Assembly: GCA_902729315.2 (NCBI GenBank)
Contig: LR746274.1
Coordinates: 5,359,037-5,423,036, forward strand
Origin: Spirodela intermedia
Lineage: Eukaryota; Streptophyta; Magnoliopsida; Alismatales; Araceae
Length of the DNA stretch: 64,000 nucleotides
Direction of reading: 5' to 3'
The notes below the pieces were generated by a model. The model was not told the origin of the DNA, ran no database searches, and was given only the letters and a program-made list of their open reading frames with translations. Shown here in pieces: positions 24,923-36,534 of the stretch (its first letter is position 1; each line of letters starts with the position of its first letter). Made by a program: the position numbers and the translations under genes.

Positions 24923-24954
24923 GCGAAAAATGGGCCTGTCACAGGCTGATTTAG
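24663..24954 (+). repeat. Tandem duplication (146-bp unit) with CT microsatellites
   Basis: Two copies start at 24663 and 24809, each holding the sequence CTCCTT(G/A)TTCATGATG, then GTAATTAACAGGATGCAATG and a CT tract (24744-24777 and 24886-24917). Both copies end with a similar GAGC...ATGGG segment. It lies just after the MED30 stop codon and probably in its 3' UTR, duplicating candidate polyadenylation context. Confidence 0.85.
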
Positions 24955-25688
24955 GGTTGATTCTGTTCATCAGATTTTGGGTACTTCAGGTCGATGAACC
25001 TTGCAGCGTGCAGGCTCTCTTTCTTCTTCCAGACCTGAGTTGGGTTATACGATTCGCACATGATCAATGAAGAATTACCTTCAAATCCCTCCAATTATGG
25101 GCATTTATATCTCCACGCAAGATGATATTATATATCTATAATATGGGTTCGATTTTTATTTAAAGCCATGAGTTATTATTTATTTTTTCCCAATTTGTGG
25201 ATTTATTGCTTATATTTTTCTGGTTGTGAAATTTTTATTGACACCCTTAGAAAATCTCAGATTAACAAATCGATGATTTTTAGGGGCTGAACTTAAGCCA
25301 ATAAAAATAATCCATATTTCTATATTATTCAATTTATAATGCGAGTTTTATATTTAAAAAATTAAAAAAGAAATAAACTCGGTCGGTCATAATGAATATT
25401 ATTATGCAGAACAAACCTTCGGAAAAGTATTAAATATAAAAAGAAATAAAGTAGCTTAATTACGTAAAATCATGCTAATATCTATTATTATTCATAACAA
25501 ACTTTACGACGAGGAGTATAAAACATATGAATAATTATGTGATACTTTTATTTATAATAAGTTATTAATATTGGTGATCGAAGCTCGCCTTCCTTCCTTC
25601 GCCGGCCGTGTCTCTGGTTGAGCTCGGGGAAGGAGAAGGCGCAGGGAGCTTGCTAGGTTTTGGGGATTTCAAGGCGCCCGGAAGGGAT
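24955..25688. other. Spacer between MED30 and NTF2
   Basis: AT-rich sequence from about 25080 to 25570 without a recognisable coding frame, then a GC-rich leader (from about 25575) just before the NTF2 start codon. It probably holds the MED30 3' end and the NTF2 promoter and leader. Confidence 0.5.
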
Positions 25689-28372
25689 ATGGATCCGGAT
25701 GCGGTGGCAAAGGCATTTGTGGAGCACTACTATAGGACCTTCGACAACAACCGGGCGGATCTCGGCAACCTGTACCAGGATGGCTCCATGCTGACCTTCG
25801 AGGGGGCGAAGACGCAGGGATCTCAGGCCATCGTTGCCAAGCTCACCAGCCTCCCCTTCCAGCAGTGCCTCCACAACATCTCCACAGTCGATTGCCAGCC
25901 CTCCGGTCCCGGGGGCGGCGTGCTTGTCTTCGTTAGCGGCTCTCTCCAGCTCGCCGGTGAGCAACACTCCCTCAAGTTCAGCCAGGTGAGATGTGTCCCG
26001 TCTGGCGTTGATGTGATCTTGGGTCGATTCGCTTTACAATGTCCTGACGTCATGAACATTTCCCCTTCGTTTATCCCATGTTGTGTTTTGCTGTTCTTGA
26101 TATTTTTTTTGAATTTGGCGATCGACTTGTGTCCTTGCGGGATCGCTGCACATTTCTGCTCCACGAATGGTTCCCTTTGGTGGATGCAGTATTTTTAATC
26201 CACTAAGGTGCTGATGGCTGTGTGGTTCATAGTTGTATTTGATCATGGAAGCATCTCATCTATTCATTTTATTCATTTGGTCATCTTTTCATTTGCTAAT
26301 TTTTTGGCGTTTCGATGAAATTTATTTTGACTGTGAGATCTTCCGACTTTTATGCCTACTCCAGCACACTATTTGCAAACCATTTGGTTGTATGTCATTC
26401 ATTGTTTATTTTGTTTATATTCTTCTTCGTGTTAGCCAAATCCGTAATGCAGAATTTTGGAGGGATGTAGAGGCAGTATGTGAGTTGGATTAGTTGTAAG
26501 CATTCTACAAGGTTGAGAATGTGCGTTGGTTGCGGCATTTTAAATTCATCCCATTGATTAAACTTCTTTTTGATGCCGCGTGTGCCATAGTTTTGACCCC
26601 ATAAACTTCTTCTAGACGTATACTATTTTTCATCCAATAGTTCTTTTTACAATCCAGTTATACCTTTTGGTCCATTTTTCTTGTGGTCATCAATATCTGA
26701 AATATTTGCGATAAATATTGAATAGTAAGGAAATGCATTCTGACTTTTTGTATAAGTTTTAATAACTGAGAATCTATTGAACGTTATGGAATTTTATCTC
26801 ACTTTTCTTTTATCGTTTCATTTAACATGCCTTCGCCATGAATCTGGTTTGCAACCTCTTGAAGCGTCTGAAATATCGACTCTCCTTTGTCCCTTCTTTA
26901 GTCACCTCTTTGATTATGTATGTCCTTATAAATCTGGGATCTGTTTGACAACATAAGCATTTATAAATCCAGGAAGGTATTTTAAAGTTCTGCTTCCATC
27001 GTTAATGCATGATGTAGTGATGAGCACACGCCAGACTAAATTTAGATAAGTGAAATCAAACTATATAAGCATATCTGCGGTACTACAATTAATGGCTGCT
27101 CAAGGTCATCAGCTTAGATTGAAGACCGCCCAGTAAAAAATATATGCGCCTACATTTGGATGTGGAAGTACAAAATTGAATATATGCATTTCTAAGATTG
27201 CAGAAGGTTGATTTTAAAGAGAAATACATCGCGGAGTTGCAATCTTTTTTAATTTTTGTATATCATCCATTTATACTGGAAACCTGAAGAATAATTGTCT
27301 GCACATTTCATGCATGCATCTTACATGATTAGGAATCACATGATCCACATGTACTCCAATGCAATTCCGACTTTCTGACTTCGATATAACCTTAAGTTTT
27401 GGCCAATTCATGTTGTGGATATTCAACATTCCTTCATCCCGTGGAACCTTTGAAGCTTCAATCATCTTGAATGCTAGCCAAATTGATCATCTTATAGGTA
27501 TATGTTGGACTTGGTTCCACTATTGGCTGGTAGTAGATGGAGATGAAGTTGAGGACGCTGCTGAGGCTGTACTGAACAAAATGAAAGTTATCTATCTATC
27601 ATGAGAGGGGAAGAATAGAGGATGAAAATGATAGATCATAAATTCTAGACTAAGATCCCATCTCGACTCCTATGCTGCTGACAAGTGAGATAACATTGAT
27701 AGCTTGAGAATGTCATTCAACAGCTCCCAGCTGCATTTTAGATCACATTAATTTCTCAGCTCATTCACAGTCTGGTTGGTGGTCAACTAAGCTCACAAAA
27801 TCATGGAACTTTCATCAACTGCACTGGATGTCTGGAGGTTAGCCTGATCCACTTACACCCTAATACACAGGGAGATGGCATATGTTCTTCTGGTTATGAC
27901 AATTGATATATCTGTGGCCTCTTTGGTTGATTCTCGGTTTCATCAGTGTATAAGTGGTATATTCTGATCCTGCCAGACGAGGTTTTTTTGTGTTAAAAAG
28001 GCGATCCTATTTATACCATTAGACATGGTTTTAGATTCTTCATGATTTGTGTGATGATGCACTGATATTATTTTGGAGTTGCTCTGAGCTCATGCCATTT
28101 AGAGATGTGAGTACTAATTATGCGGCCATTTTTCTTAAGGACTGTTCTACATATATCGGAGCCAATCTGATGCAAAGTTCCATTAAATCCTTTTTCTTTG
28201 ACCTAATAAATCGAGAGTTGAGCGCCTCTAGGCATGTAGGCCATCTGATGGCTCCACTTCTATAATCCAGACTTTTTAGTGAAAATATATATAATTTTCC
28301 CCAAATCATGCTGATTATATGAGAAAATGCCCAGATCCCTCTCTCTCTTCTAGCTTGATGCCGTTGCAGTCT

Positions 28373-28440
<68 letters not shown>

Positions 28441-28527
28441 CCCCCCTCGCAGATGTTCCAATTGATTCCGACTCCCCAGGGCAGCTTCTATGTTCTCAAC
28501 GACATCTTCCGGCTGAACTACACCTAA
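25689..28527 (+). CDS. NTF2: Nuclear transport factor 2 (NTF2)
   Basis: Two exons, 25689-25985 and 28453-28527, encode 123 residues, the usual NTF2 length. NTF2 is a small homodimer that carries Ran-GDP into the nucleus by binding nucleoporins. The start is MDPDAVAKAFVEHYY, the canonical plant N-terminus; an in-frame upstream open stretch (from 25608) is considered leader. Family blocks follow in order: LYQDGSMLTFEG, then LPFQQCLHNISTVDCQPSG, VFVSGSLQL, and in exon 2 FQLIPTPQGSFYVLNDIFR. The intron is 2,467 nt long. Its last 80 nt are almost entirely a TC microsatellite plus a C run, which forms the polypyrimidine tract just ahead of the acceptor. Confidence 0.96.
28374..28448 (+). repeat. 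(TC)n plus poly-C tract at the NTF2 3' splice site
   Basis: About 32 TC units followed by a C run and then TCGCAG, the acceptor of the NTF2 intron. A length-variable microsatellite therefore supplies the polypyrimidine tract of an essential gene. Confidence 0.9.
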
Positions 28528-31500
28528 TGCGGCTAATTTTCCGCCTCTAAAAGTTAAGTCGCCTCTCCATCCCGCCCATTATTCTCTGTGGTTTTCTTGT
28601 TTGCAATTCGGACAGACGAGGGAAGCTCCAAATGAACCCTGCCATCTCATCCCCCGCTCCCTTCCTTCCTTTCTGATTATGCCAACTGCCCCTTTTGTGT
28701 CGTTGGAACTGGCAGAAGATGTACATGAAAGCTTTCAATCATAATCAAAAAACTAAAATAAATCACTCTCTTATTGACATTAAAAAGTTGAAACAGCAAA
28801 ATGTGAACTATTTATTACTTAGATATTAATTTCACGGGGTTAGTAGAAACCCAAGCACAGCTCCTGAGATAGTCTATGTAATGTGGGGGTAGAACCGCTC
28901 TAGAATTTATATGCGGTTTTTGGGGATTTCTTGCTGGCATTCTCTTTATTTTTCAATTAGATTACTTAATCTAATTTTGTACACAATGATCTACACATTA
29001 TTAGAAAAACCATTTTGATGCATCCTAGCACACGAAATAGACTGACTTATCAGGCCATAGAAGTAGGAGATAATCTCAAAGAGTATAGTCTACCAAATTC
29101 GGAATCCGAATTTAGTGATTTTCATGATTTAAATCTATTTCCCTCCCCCTCTTGACTACATTAACTCTCCTAGGGTCCTTCGAAAATTGCATTCATAATA
29201 TTTTAATGGTGGTTTTTTATTTTCTAATTTTTTTTATCTAGTTCTACTTGTTGTTTAGAAACGTAGTGGATGAATAGAAACACAAGTAATTAGTTAATGC
29301 ATTCACACTAGTGATTTTCAAAATATTTATTCACTCTTTTGATCATCATAAATACTTACAACTGATCACAAGTATTTTGGACCTAACCTCAAACAGTTTT
29401 GTGGCTTCAATATTACCATTCATACCTAGAATCTTTCATTTCATTCTTTGTAGTATATTCATTCCTCGGGTTGAGTATAAAACAAATGTTAGGGAAGAAG
29501 AACTCTTTTTCATTTATCATATAATTTCCAACACACCAATCAATCATGTATCACTCATTACTCTTAGAATGTTTTCCACTATATTATCCATTTACTCTTT
29601 GATGTTTTATGGGATGATTCTCACCAAAATTCCTAAAAAAATAAATATTTGTTTCATTGGAGAACAATTTATCTGCTCTTAATATTTAGATTTATTGATC
29701 ATACAAACCTGATCAGCATGGGTATATACATTGGAAAAAAAGAATTCATCACAACCACTCTTTATATTTCAAAGCTCATGAAAATCCCAACAGTCAACCC
29801 CATAATGATCATAACTCCTAGTGATTTCTTCCTACGACCCCCCTAACCATTTTCTGAAGATGTTCCTAATCCCTATACCACTTCAATAATCACCTCGTTA
29901 GAATGGAAGCAGCCCTGGCCCGTCTCATCGCACAGCAGCTTATGAGGAAGACACACTTGGACATTAGCAAGTACTCTACCGATGCCCAATCAAGCCTTAT
30001 ACCTTAGATATTGTGACAGTAACATAGGGGAAACTAAGTTATCTATTTTTTACTGGAAAAAAAAGGTGGAGAAATAAATGAAAAATATGGAAGGAAAATA
30101 GATCATGTGCAGACGTGGGGGAGTTTATTAAAATCTATGATTTTAGAAGTTAATCTATTACCTTTTGCTGTAATGTCATGCCGTACTATTTTAAATATAA
30201 TACGATCTTATCACTTAAAATTCTTAAAGTCAAATGGTGACACATTCAGCAGGAGAACATCACGAAAATCAGTTGTTAACCAGCTTTACATTCAAGGGGA
30301 GAACTGTACACAAACTAGTCTTTATATTAAAAATAACATTTTAATTCTATGATATCAGCCACGTGTATAAACAAGCACCACTCTAAAAATGGTATGAAAA
30401 TTCGTTGAAAAACAACACTGAAATTTATTGAAAGCAGTTTCCATTCTTCAAAAAGAAATTTACATTACTTTTAAAAATCCTAAGGGTCAAAAACCATCTA
30501 GACTCACAAAGTATAAAGAGTTCACCCTTGAGAAAATCAATTAGGAAAATGCAAAACCTTGAGATCAGCTCAATGTTGTTGAATTTAAACTATTGCAAAT
30601 ATCATTTCACACACATATGCTTAGGTACTCTTCTAGTATTATGTGTTGTTGAATCTCAACTAAATTGGCTGATTGAAAAGTATTATCTAGAAAGTGTTGA
30701 GGTTACTTTAGTTATTTATTACCCTTGTTTGAGCTTTGTCGTCATTGAAAAGGGTAATATGGTAATATGCCTTTGGGAGATTTGAATATTTTGATGATGA
30801 CAAAATGTAATATGGTAATTTATGGATGAAAGAATTATGTTACCCACTAAGCGAGTCATAATATGTTAAATTAAATAATTAAATTAGGGGAAAGCTTTCT
30901 ACTGAAAAAATGGTATATATTCATATTTTAGATAATTAAAATATTTTTAGATGTAGGTTGATTGCACAAGTATAGGTATGTGCAAAGAAAAATGAAATAG
31001 GAACATGATGAAACAAATAATAAATCAAAATTTGAAGCTTTAATTTTTAATCATTTTTATAAGATTTATGGAGCTTGAACTTCAAATAAAGATGTGGCCT
31101 AAATGGAATGTTCCTCATTTGTCATGGATGATTAATGGACAACTTAATACATTGCATATAATAGAGGTTTGAGCCCATATTAGGTTTGAGAAGTAGAAAA
31201 AAGAAATTTGGAGAGAGAAATCCTCCACATCCACATTCTTCCTCCAATGAATTCAAGGTAAAGTGCTACATCTACATTAGACACTTACTCAATAGTTTAC
31301 ATCAAACTAAAACAAAGAGCAAGGAAAATTAGTTGTGCTTAAGCCTTCATTGACTCCAATCTACATTAGACACTTCCAAAACAAAGAGCAAGGAATTCAA
31401 GTAAAGGTATGGATTAAATCTCTAAGAAAATTGAATTATTCTTAATTTTTGTACACTTGTTGAGGCCAGAATATCTAGTTGTTGGTTAGTTAAGCCATAG

Positions 31501-32999
31501 GATTTATTAGATGGGTTCACTCTAACTTAGACATTTAGTGGAGACCTACTAATTTTTTTTGTATTTAGTGACACCTTAAGAATTTTTTCTTTGAGGGTGG
31601 ACTATGTCAAATTGATTAAACCTCAATAAACTATTAGTGTATTCATGTCATTTTCCAATGGTTAAGAAAAGAACACAAATAATAATAAGTCAATTCAATC
31701 CTCATCTTAGATGATAGTGTGTTTGTGAAAAAACACCAAGAGCTCCTCTATTATGGCCCCCTAGATTAGAGGCAGGTTATGAAGAAAAACTCTTAAATTG
31801 ATTAGGGTTATAAATCTAGTGTGGAAAGTTGAAGCCCAATAAGAAAGTGTATTCACTAAAAATTTAGTAGAATTAAAGGTGGAGTATAGTAAATTGATAA
31901 CTATTTATTTATCACTAAGAATTAATTTATTATCTATTTAGTTTTTGCATTAATGAATCATAATATACATGAATTTCTATATCTCAACATATTAGATAAA
32001 AGGACAAAAGATATGTATAAATGATTCTAAAATTAGCTCTATTTGTACCATGTATTTATTGATTTAATTACTAACATTTTTTAACCTTTTTTCAAGGTTT
32101 ATCACCTTAAGAATTTATCTCAATTCATCAAAAACAAGGGTTTAAAATTTTTAAATTGTATTCTAAGGAGATTAACTTATATGGATTTACCAAAGTGAGA
32201 AGAATTAGTATAAATGTTAAAGCTTAAAGACCCAAAACATGAGAAAAGGTAGATTGAGACATAAAAAAATTAAAGACCGTTCAAAAGATAGGGCTTAATC
32301 AAGCCACACAAAGGATGGAGAAAGAAGGCCCAAAAAGGGCTTAGGTATATAAACTTTGGAGATAGTAAATTAAAGGAAACTTTTTTCGCAAATAAGAGGT
32401 GGTGACTAGGTGACAAACAATCAAGGTTTCAGAGTTGCAAGAGCACAATCTCTCCACCTTTCTCTCTCACTTATTAGCTCCCTAGACTCCCTCTTATTTT
32501 TACATGATGAGTATCATTTAATAGATGATATTTCATTAAATTTTTAATGAGTTATTTTTCTCTATGTTCTAACTACATGATGACCATGCCTATTTACAAG
32601 ACAAACGAGTTCAGACTTGTGAATCCCACTAGTCCACAAAATTAATATTATATTATAGTGACCGACTCCTACTAACCTAATGGAATTAAGAGGGTTTCTA
32701 GGCCGACAAGACATTATTAAAGATTTGTGACAAGTTATGTTATGTTGGCATATCATTTGATTCAATAGCTCAAGAAAGACACCTTCGATTGGCAAGAAGC
32801 AGCAAAAAATTCATTACTAGCAACTTAAAGAAAATATGAAATCCACACCAATACTTACCCTTCTAGATTTTTTTTTAATTCATCTTAGAGACTAACATAT
32901 TAAGGTATGAACTAGGAGCCATGTTACGACAATATGAATGGCTGCTTGTGTATTTTAGCCAAGCTTTTTTCTCCCAATGAATCACACCAAGTTAGTGTA
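28528..32999. other. AT-rich intergenic region, no gene seen
   Basis: Downstream of NTF2 the sequence becomes AT-rich with stops in all frames. Open frames such as 29311-29682 have no family resemblance. Short direct duplications occur (for example ATCTACATTAGACACTT at 31271 and 31360). The segment 32270-32500 looks like LTR or leader sequence (CT-rich end) but I could not pair it with another copy. Confidence 0.4.
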
Positions 33000-34260
33000 T
33001 AAGCATGAGCATCTGACCATAATATATGTAGTGCTCAAATAATGACACTACTTCATGGGTTACAAAGTTATTATTCACACTAATTAGCAAAGTTTTAAAT
33101 TCCTTACTATTAGCGACTAATACCCCCTCGATTTCAAAAATGACTCTTTAAGTTAATGGGTTATGACTTCGTTATTCAATACAAAGGAGTAAGTAACAAG
33201 GAGGCAAATGCCCTCGCTCACTGCCCTCCTCCCATTCAATTACAAGAGGTCGGCATGACTTGGTCAATTAGCTTAAAAATGTCCTCACTAAGGGTTGAAA
33301 TGTAGACATACTTTTATTTGTGCCATATCTACATATCTCTCAATGGAGAAGATTCACAATCAAGTTTTACCCTCAACTAAGAATTCTTCTATTACAAAGG
33401 GGTAGTTAACACTTCAAATTATCAAGTGGTAAGAGATATACTTCAAGAATATCATGATATTTTAGTCATGGACTATTTCCGATTCCTAAAGACTTACAAG
33501 ATGATTTCACGATGGTTTTATTGAGCTAAGATGAAATCAAGGATTAAAGAATATGTCAATGCCTACAAAATTTTCATGCATAATAAATCATCCTCTTGAC
33601 GAGGCTCTTACAACCTCTCTGTCCCTAACTAGATATGGGACAATATCATAATAGATTTTATTGAAGGGTTACCATCTTCTATGAGGTTCAATTCTATTTT
33701 GGTCGTGATAGATAAATTGTCTAAGCATGCCCATTTTATCTTACTAAAACATCTATTTTCAGTGAGTTTCATTATAGATAAAGTAGTAAATATATTATCT
33801 ACCTTTATAGTACCCCTAAATTTATCATTTCTAATTGAAATATTTTTTTATTAGTCATTTTTTGTTTGCACTATTTGGAATCCAAGCAAATATCTTAAAA
33901 CACAATACAACCTATCATCCTCAAACCAACGACCAAACTAAAGTGGTGAATAAATGCATGAAAAACTATCTTCAATGTTATGCCTCTTACAACCTCAAGA
34001 TGTAGACTGTTTGACTTCATTAGATAAATTTGAGATCCCTCCCTTATCATTATTTCACCTTGTTTTTTATGTTTCCTTCTTGCATAGGACAGTCAAGGTA
34101 TCTACTCAAAATCAATCTTTACTGAAAGGCTTTGATGAAATTGATCAATTGGTAGTCCAACCCCAAGAAATATTGGTCGTGCCACTTAATAATAGAGCAA
34201 GAAGTCATCATACAATGGAACTCCCTTCCATTAGATGAAGCCTCTTGATAATCAACCTTA
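33000..34260 (+). pseudogene. Decayed Ty3/gypsy pol (RNase H end, integrase, C-terminal domain)
   Basis: Broken frames retain gypsy order. Near 33130-33230 is an RNase H tail relic (NGL-LRYSIQ...KCPR, matching the usual L-M-G-Y-D-F-x-I-x-Y block before A-D-A-L-S). At 33470-33600 come integrase zinc-domain and core relics, at 33630-33760 DFIEGLPSSMRFNSILVVI followed by DKLSKHAHFIL, and at 33900-33960 a HPQTN-type relic. At 34050-34180 is a C-terminal relic with FLHRTVKV and KGFDEIDQLVVQPQEIL. Stops and shifts run throughout, so no functional enzyme is encoded. Confidence 0.75.
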
Positions 34261-34299
34261 CTCATCTAGAAGTAATTTCTATAATTTCACCTTGAGGAC

Positions 34300-34690
34300 A
34301 ATGTACTTAAGGAAGTGAGGGCTATTGATCTAACCCTCAGCACCTTAACCTGAAAAAGGAGATTGAACCATCAAAGGAATCAGACCTAGATCAACAGCCC
34401 AATAAGTAGAGTAGATAGAGCAAGCATAGGCTTACTCAAGACACTTAGAAAGGAGGAAACTCTAATAATAATAGGTTAAGTCTTAGGGAGAAAGGGGAGG
34501 AGAGGGTACCTTTTGAGAAAATAATAATCTAAGGAGTGGGGCAGCTACAACCTTCTTTCCATCAGGAGAGGCTAGGGTTCTAGCAAGACCCACTTTTAGT
34601 TTGTATCCCTTGAACTTCAGTTACTATATTTCATATTTTAGTATTTCCCCATTGCTCTCTTGTGGTTGACATCAATTTTCTCCTACATCC
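34300..34690 (+). mobile_element. Possible 3' polypurine tract and LTR of the gypsy remnant
   Basis: Right after the pol end a purine-rich AAGGAAGTGAGGG stretch is followed by about 360 bp without coding potential that ends in a CT-rich, LTR-like segment. Position relative to pol suggests a 3' LTR. No second copy was found, so this is tentative. Confidence 0.3.
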
Positions 34691-36294
34691 TTACATTTCA
34701 TGATGTGTTATTTTATTTTATATTCTCTTATGTTATAATTTAAGGATTGCCATAATATATCATACAAATAGATATGGGATCTATGTGAACCCTTTATTTT
34801 TTACTTCCACGTGAAAAAAAAAATATTAGTAATATTCTTGTCTTGTAGTCTAATTAAATAGATAAATCTACCCTCCTTTCCTTTTTCATGTCATTGGAAA
34901 AGCAAAGGCAATTGCTTTCATTGTTTGACTATTGAAGCTACAATTTCTAATCCTAATGAAGCTCCACAGTGATCTTCATGAAGAGGCCAAAGTAATCAAT
35001 AAGGCATCTATAATGTCTTACTAGCAAAAATAGTTACAAGACATTTTTTTTTCTATATCAAGGAATGCTGCTAGCAATATCATTGAATGACCTTTGAATT
35101 CTTAACTAACTAATTCATAAGTGTGTATGTATCATGTCCAGTTGATTCTCAATGACTAGATCTGTAGAAACCTCAGGTTGAACTCTAGTCATAAAAATAT
35201 GCAGTTCATGGAAGCATTGGCCTTCATGCAACTTATGCTTGTTCAATCTTTGAAGCCCCCCATGGCAAGATTCTTCATGCACAATTGACACTTGCTCGAT
35301 TTGTCAAGAAGCTAGCTTTCTTAATGGTCTTTAAGTGAAGTCTTGGTAAGTACTGATTAGAATATTAACAAAGATGCCCAAACTGTCAAGCCTACATCCA
35401 TTAGATAAGAGTTTTAATTATTAAAACTGCCACCAATGCCTAGTTGATCTTCCTCCAAATACCTTGACTTGGACTTGCTTGGTCTTACACAATGCGGAAG
35501 AAAGCATTTGTGGTCAGTAACTAATCAGATATTAATCGACAAGTTAATCTTGATGAAGTATCACTAAGCATGAGCACGGCCCGGTGTGGTAACGAACTTG
35601 AGCTGCTCTGTCACAATCCACTAAGATCTGATCGCATGACATTGAATCTCATCTCCACAGCAGATCAGCGCCTGCAAATCAATGCCACATGTTACTCTTC
35701 CAAGAGTTTCAAGTAACATTAGGGCAACTTGGGAGATTTCTTGCGTGGGCTCGATCTCAACAAGTAATGGGAACTTAAGTCGAATCGCAGAAGTACAACC
35801 CAGTAGTTGCCTTTAGCCTTGAGCCTCTTTTAGTAAAATTTTAGGCACTAGGATCTTTTCTCTTTTTTCTTCTTTTTTTTTGGTATCATCGCCTAGTGTT
35901 TATCTGGAATCGTTCCTACTCTCTCTGCCCATGATTTATTGCGGGTGGGTGGCCTTCAAAAAGGATATCTTGTGCGCAAGTATGTTAATGAACGGAGACC
36001 TTCATTGCAATGGGACTATGTTACACTCAATCAATGATTATCTTCAATCAACCGTTCAATATAAAGACTTAGTTTTTTCGCACCTAGGTTCAATCACACT
36101 TCACGTTGTTGACTCATAAAAAATCGTCCATGGAGGTTATGCCTCCCTGGAGCTTGTGGGTGCTCATGCATGTCCATCACTGGGGCCTAGGAGTAGAAAG
36201 AAGAATATATTTATCTCGTAGCCAAACGGGAAGGAGAGCGAGCAGGGTCCGGGAAGGAAGAAGGAACGGAAATCCGAACGGCGGACGCCGGCCT
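34691..36294. other. Intergenic region, no gene seen
   Basis: AT-rich, with short frames only. The last part (from about 36200) turns GC-rich and is the 3' flank of the minus-strand DUF3339 gene. Confidence 0.45.
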
Positions 36295-36502
36295 TCAGCC
36301 GGTGTGGACGTGGACGCCGACGGCGACGAGCAAGACGGTGATGACGCAGAAGTATATGATGCTGTGGACGAGAATGGAGATGCCGCTCGTGGCCATGTTC
36401 CCGAACTCCACCACCCGCGTCTTGGCCGGCGCCTGGAACAGCAGCCCCGGTGACAGTAGAATGAACATCACCACCGCCACGATAATCGGTCCCCAGTCCA
36501 TA

Positions 36503-36507
<5 letters not shown>
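36295..36507 (-). CDS. DUF3339 small membrane protein
   Basis: Intronless CDS of 70 residues, the usual length for this plant-specific family. It has two hydrophobic helices, residues about 6-26 (PIIVAVVMFILLSPGLLFQ) and about 42-66, separated by a conserved polar loop with KTRVVEFGNMATSG. The tail VGVHVHTG is also typical. Function is unknown; family members are predicted to be small membrane proteins. A CT/GA tract (36508-36537) directly precedes the start codon in the leader. Confidence 0.92.
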
Positions 36508-36534
<27 letters not shown>

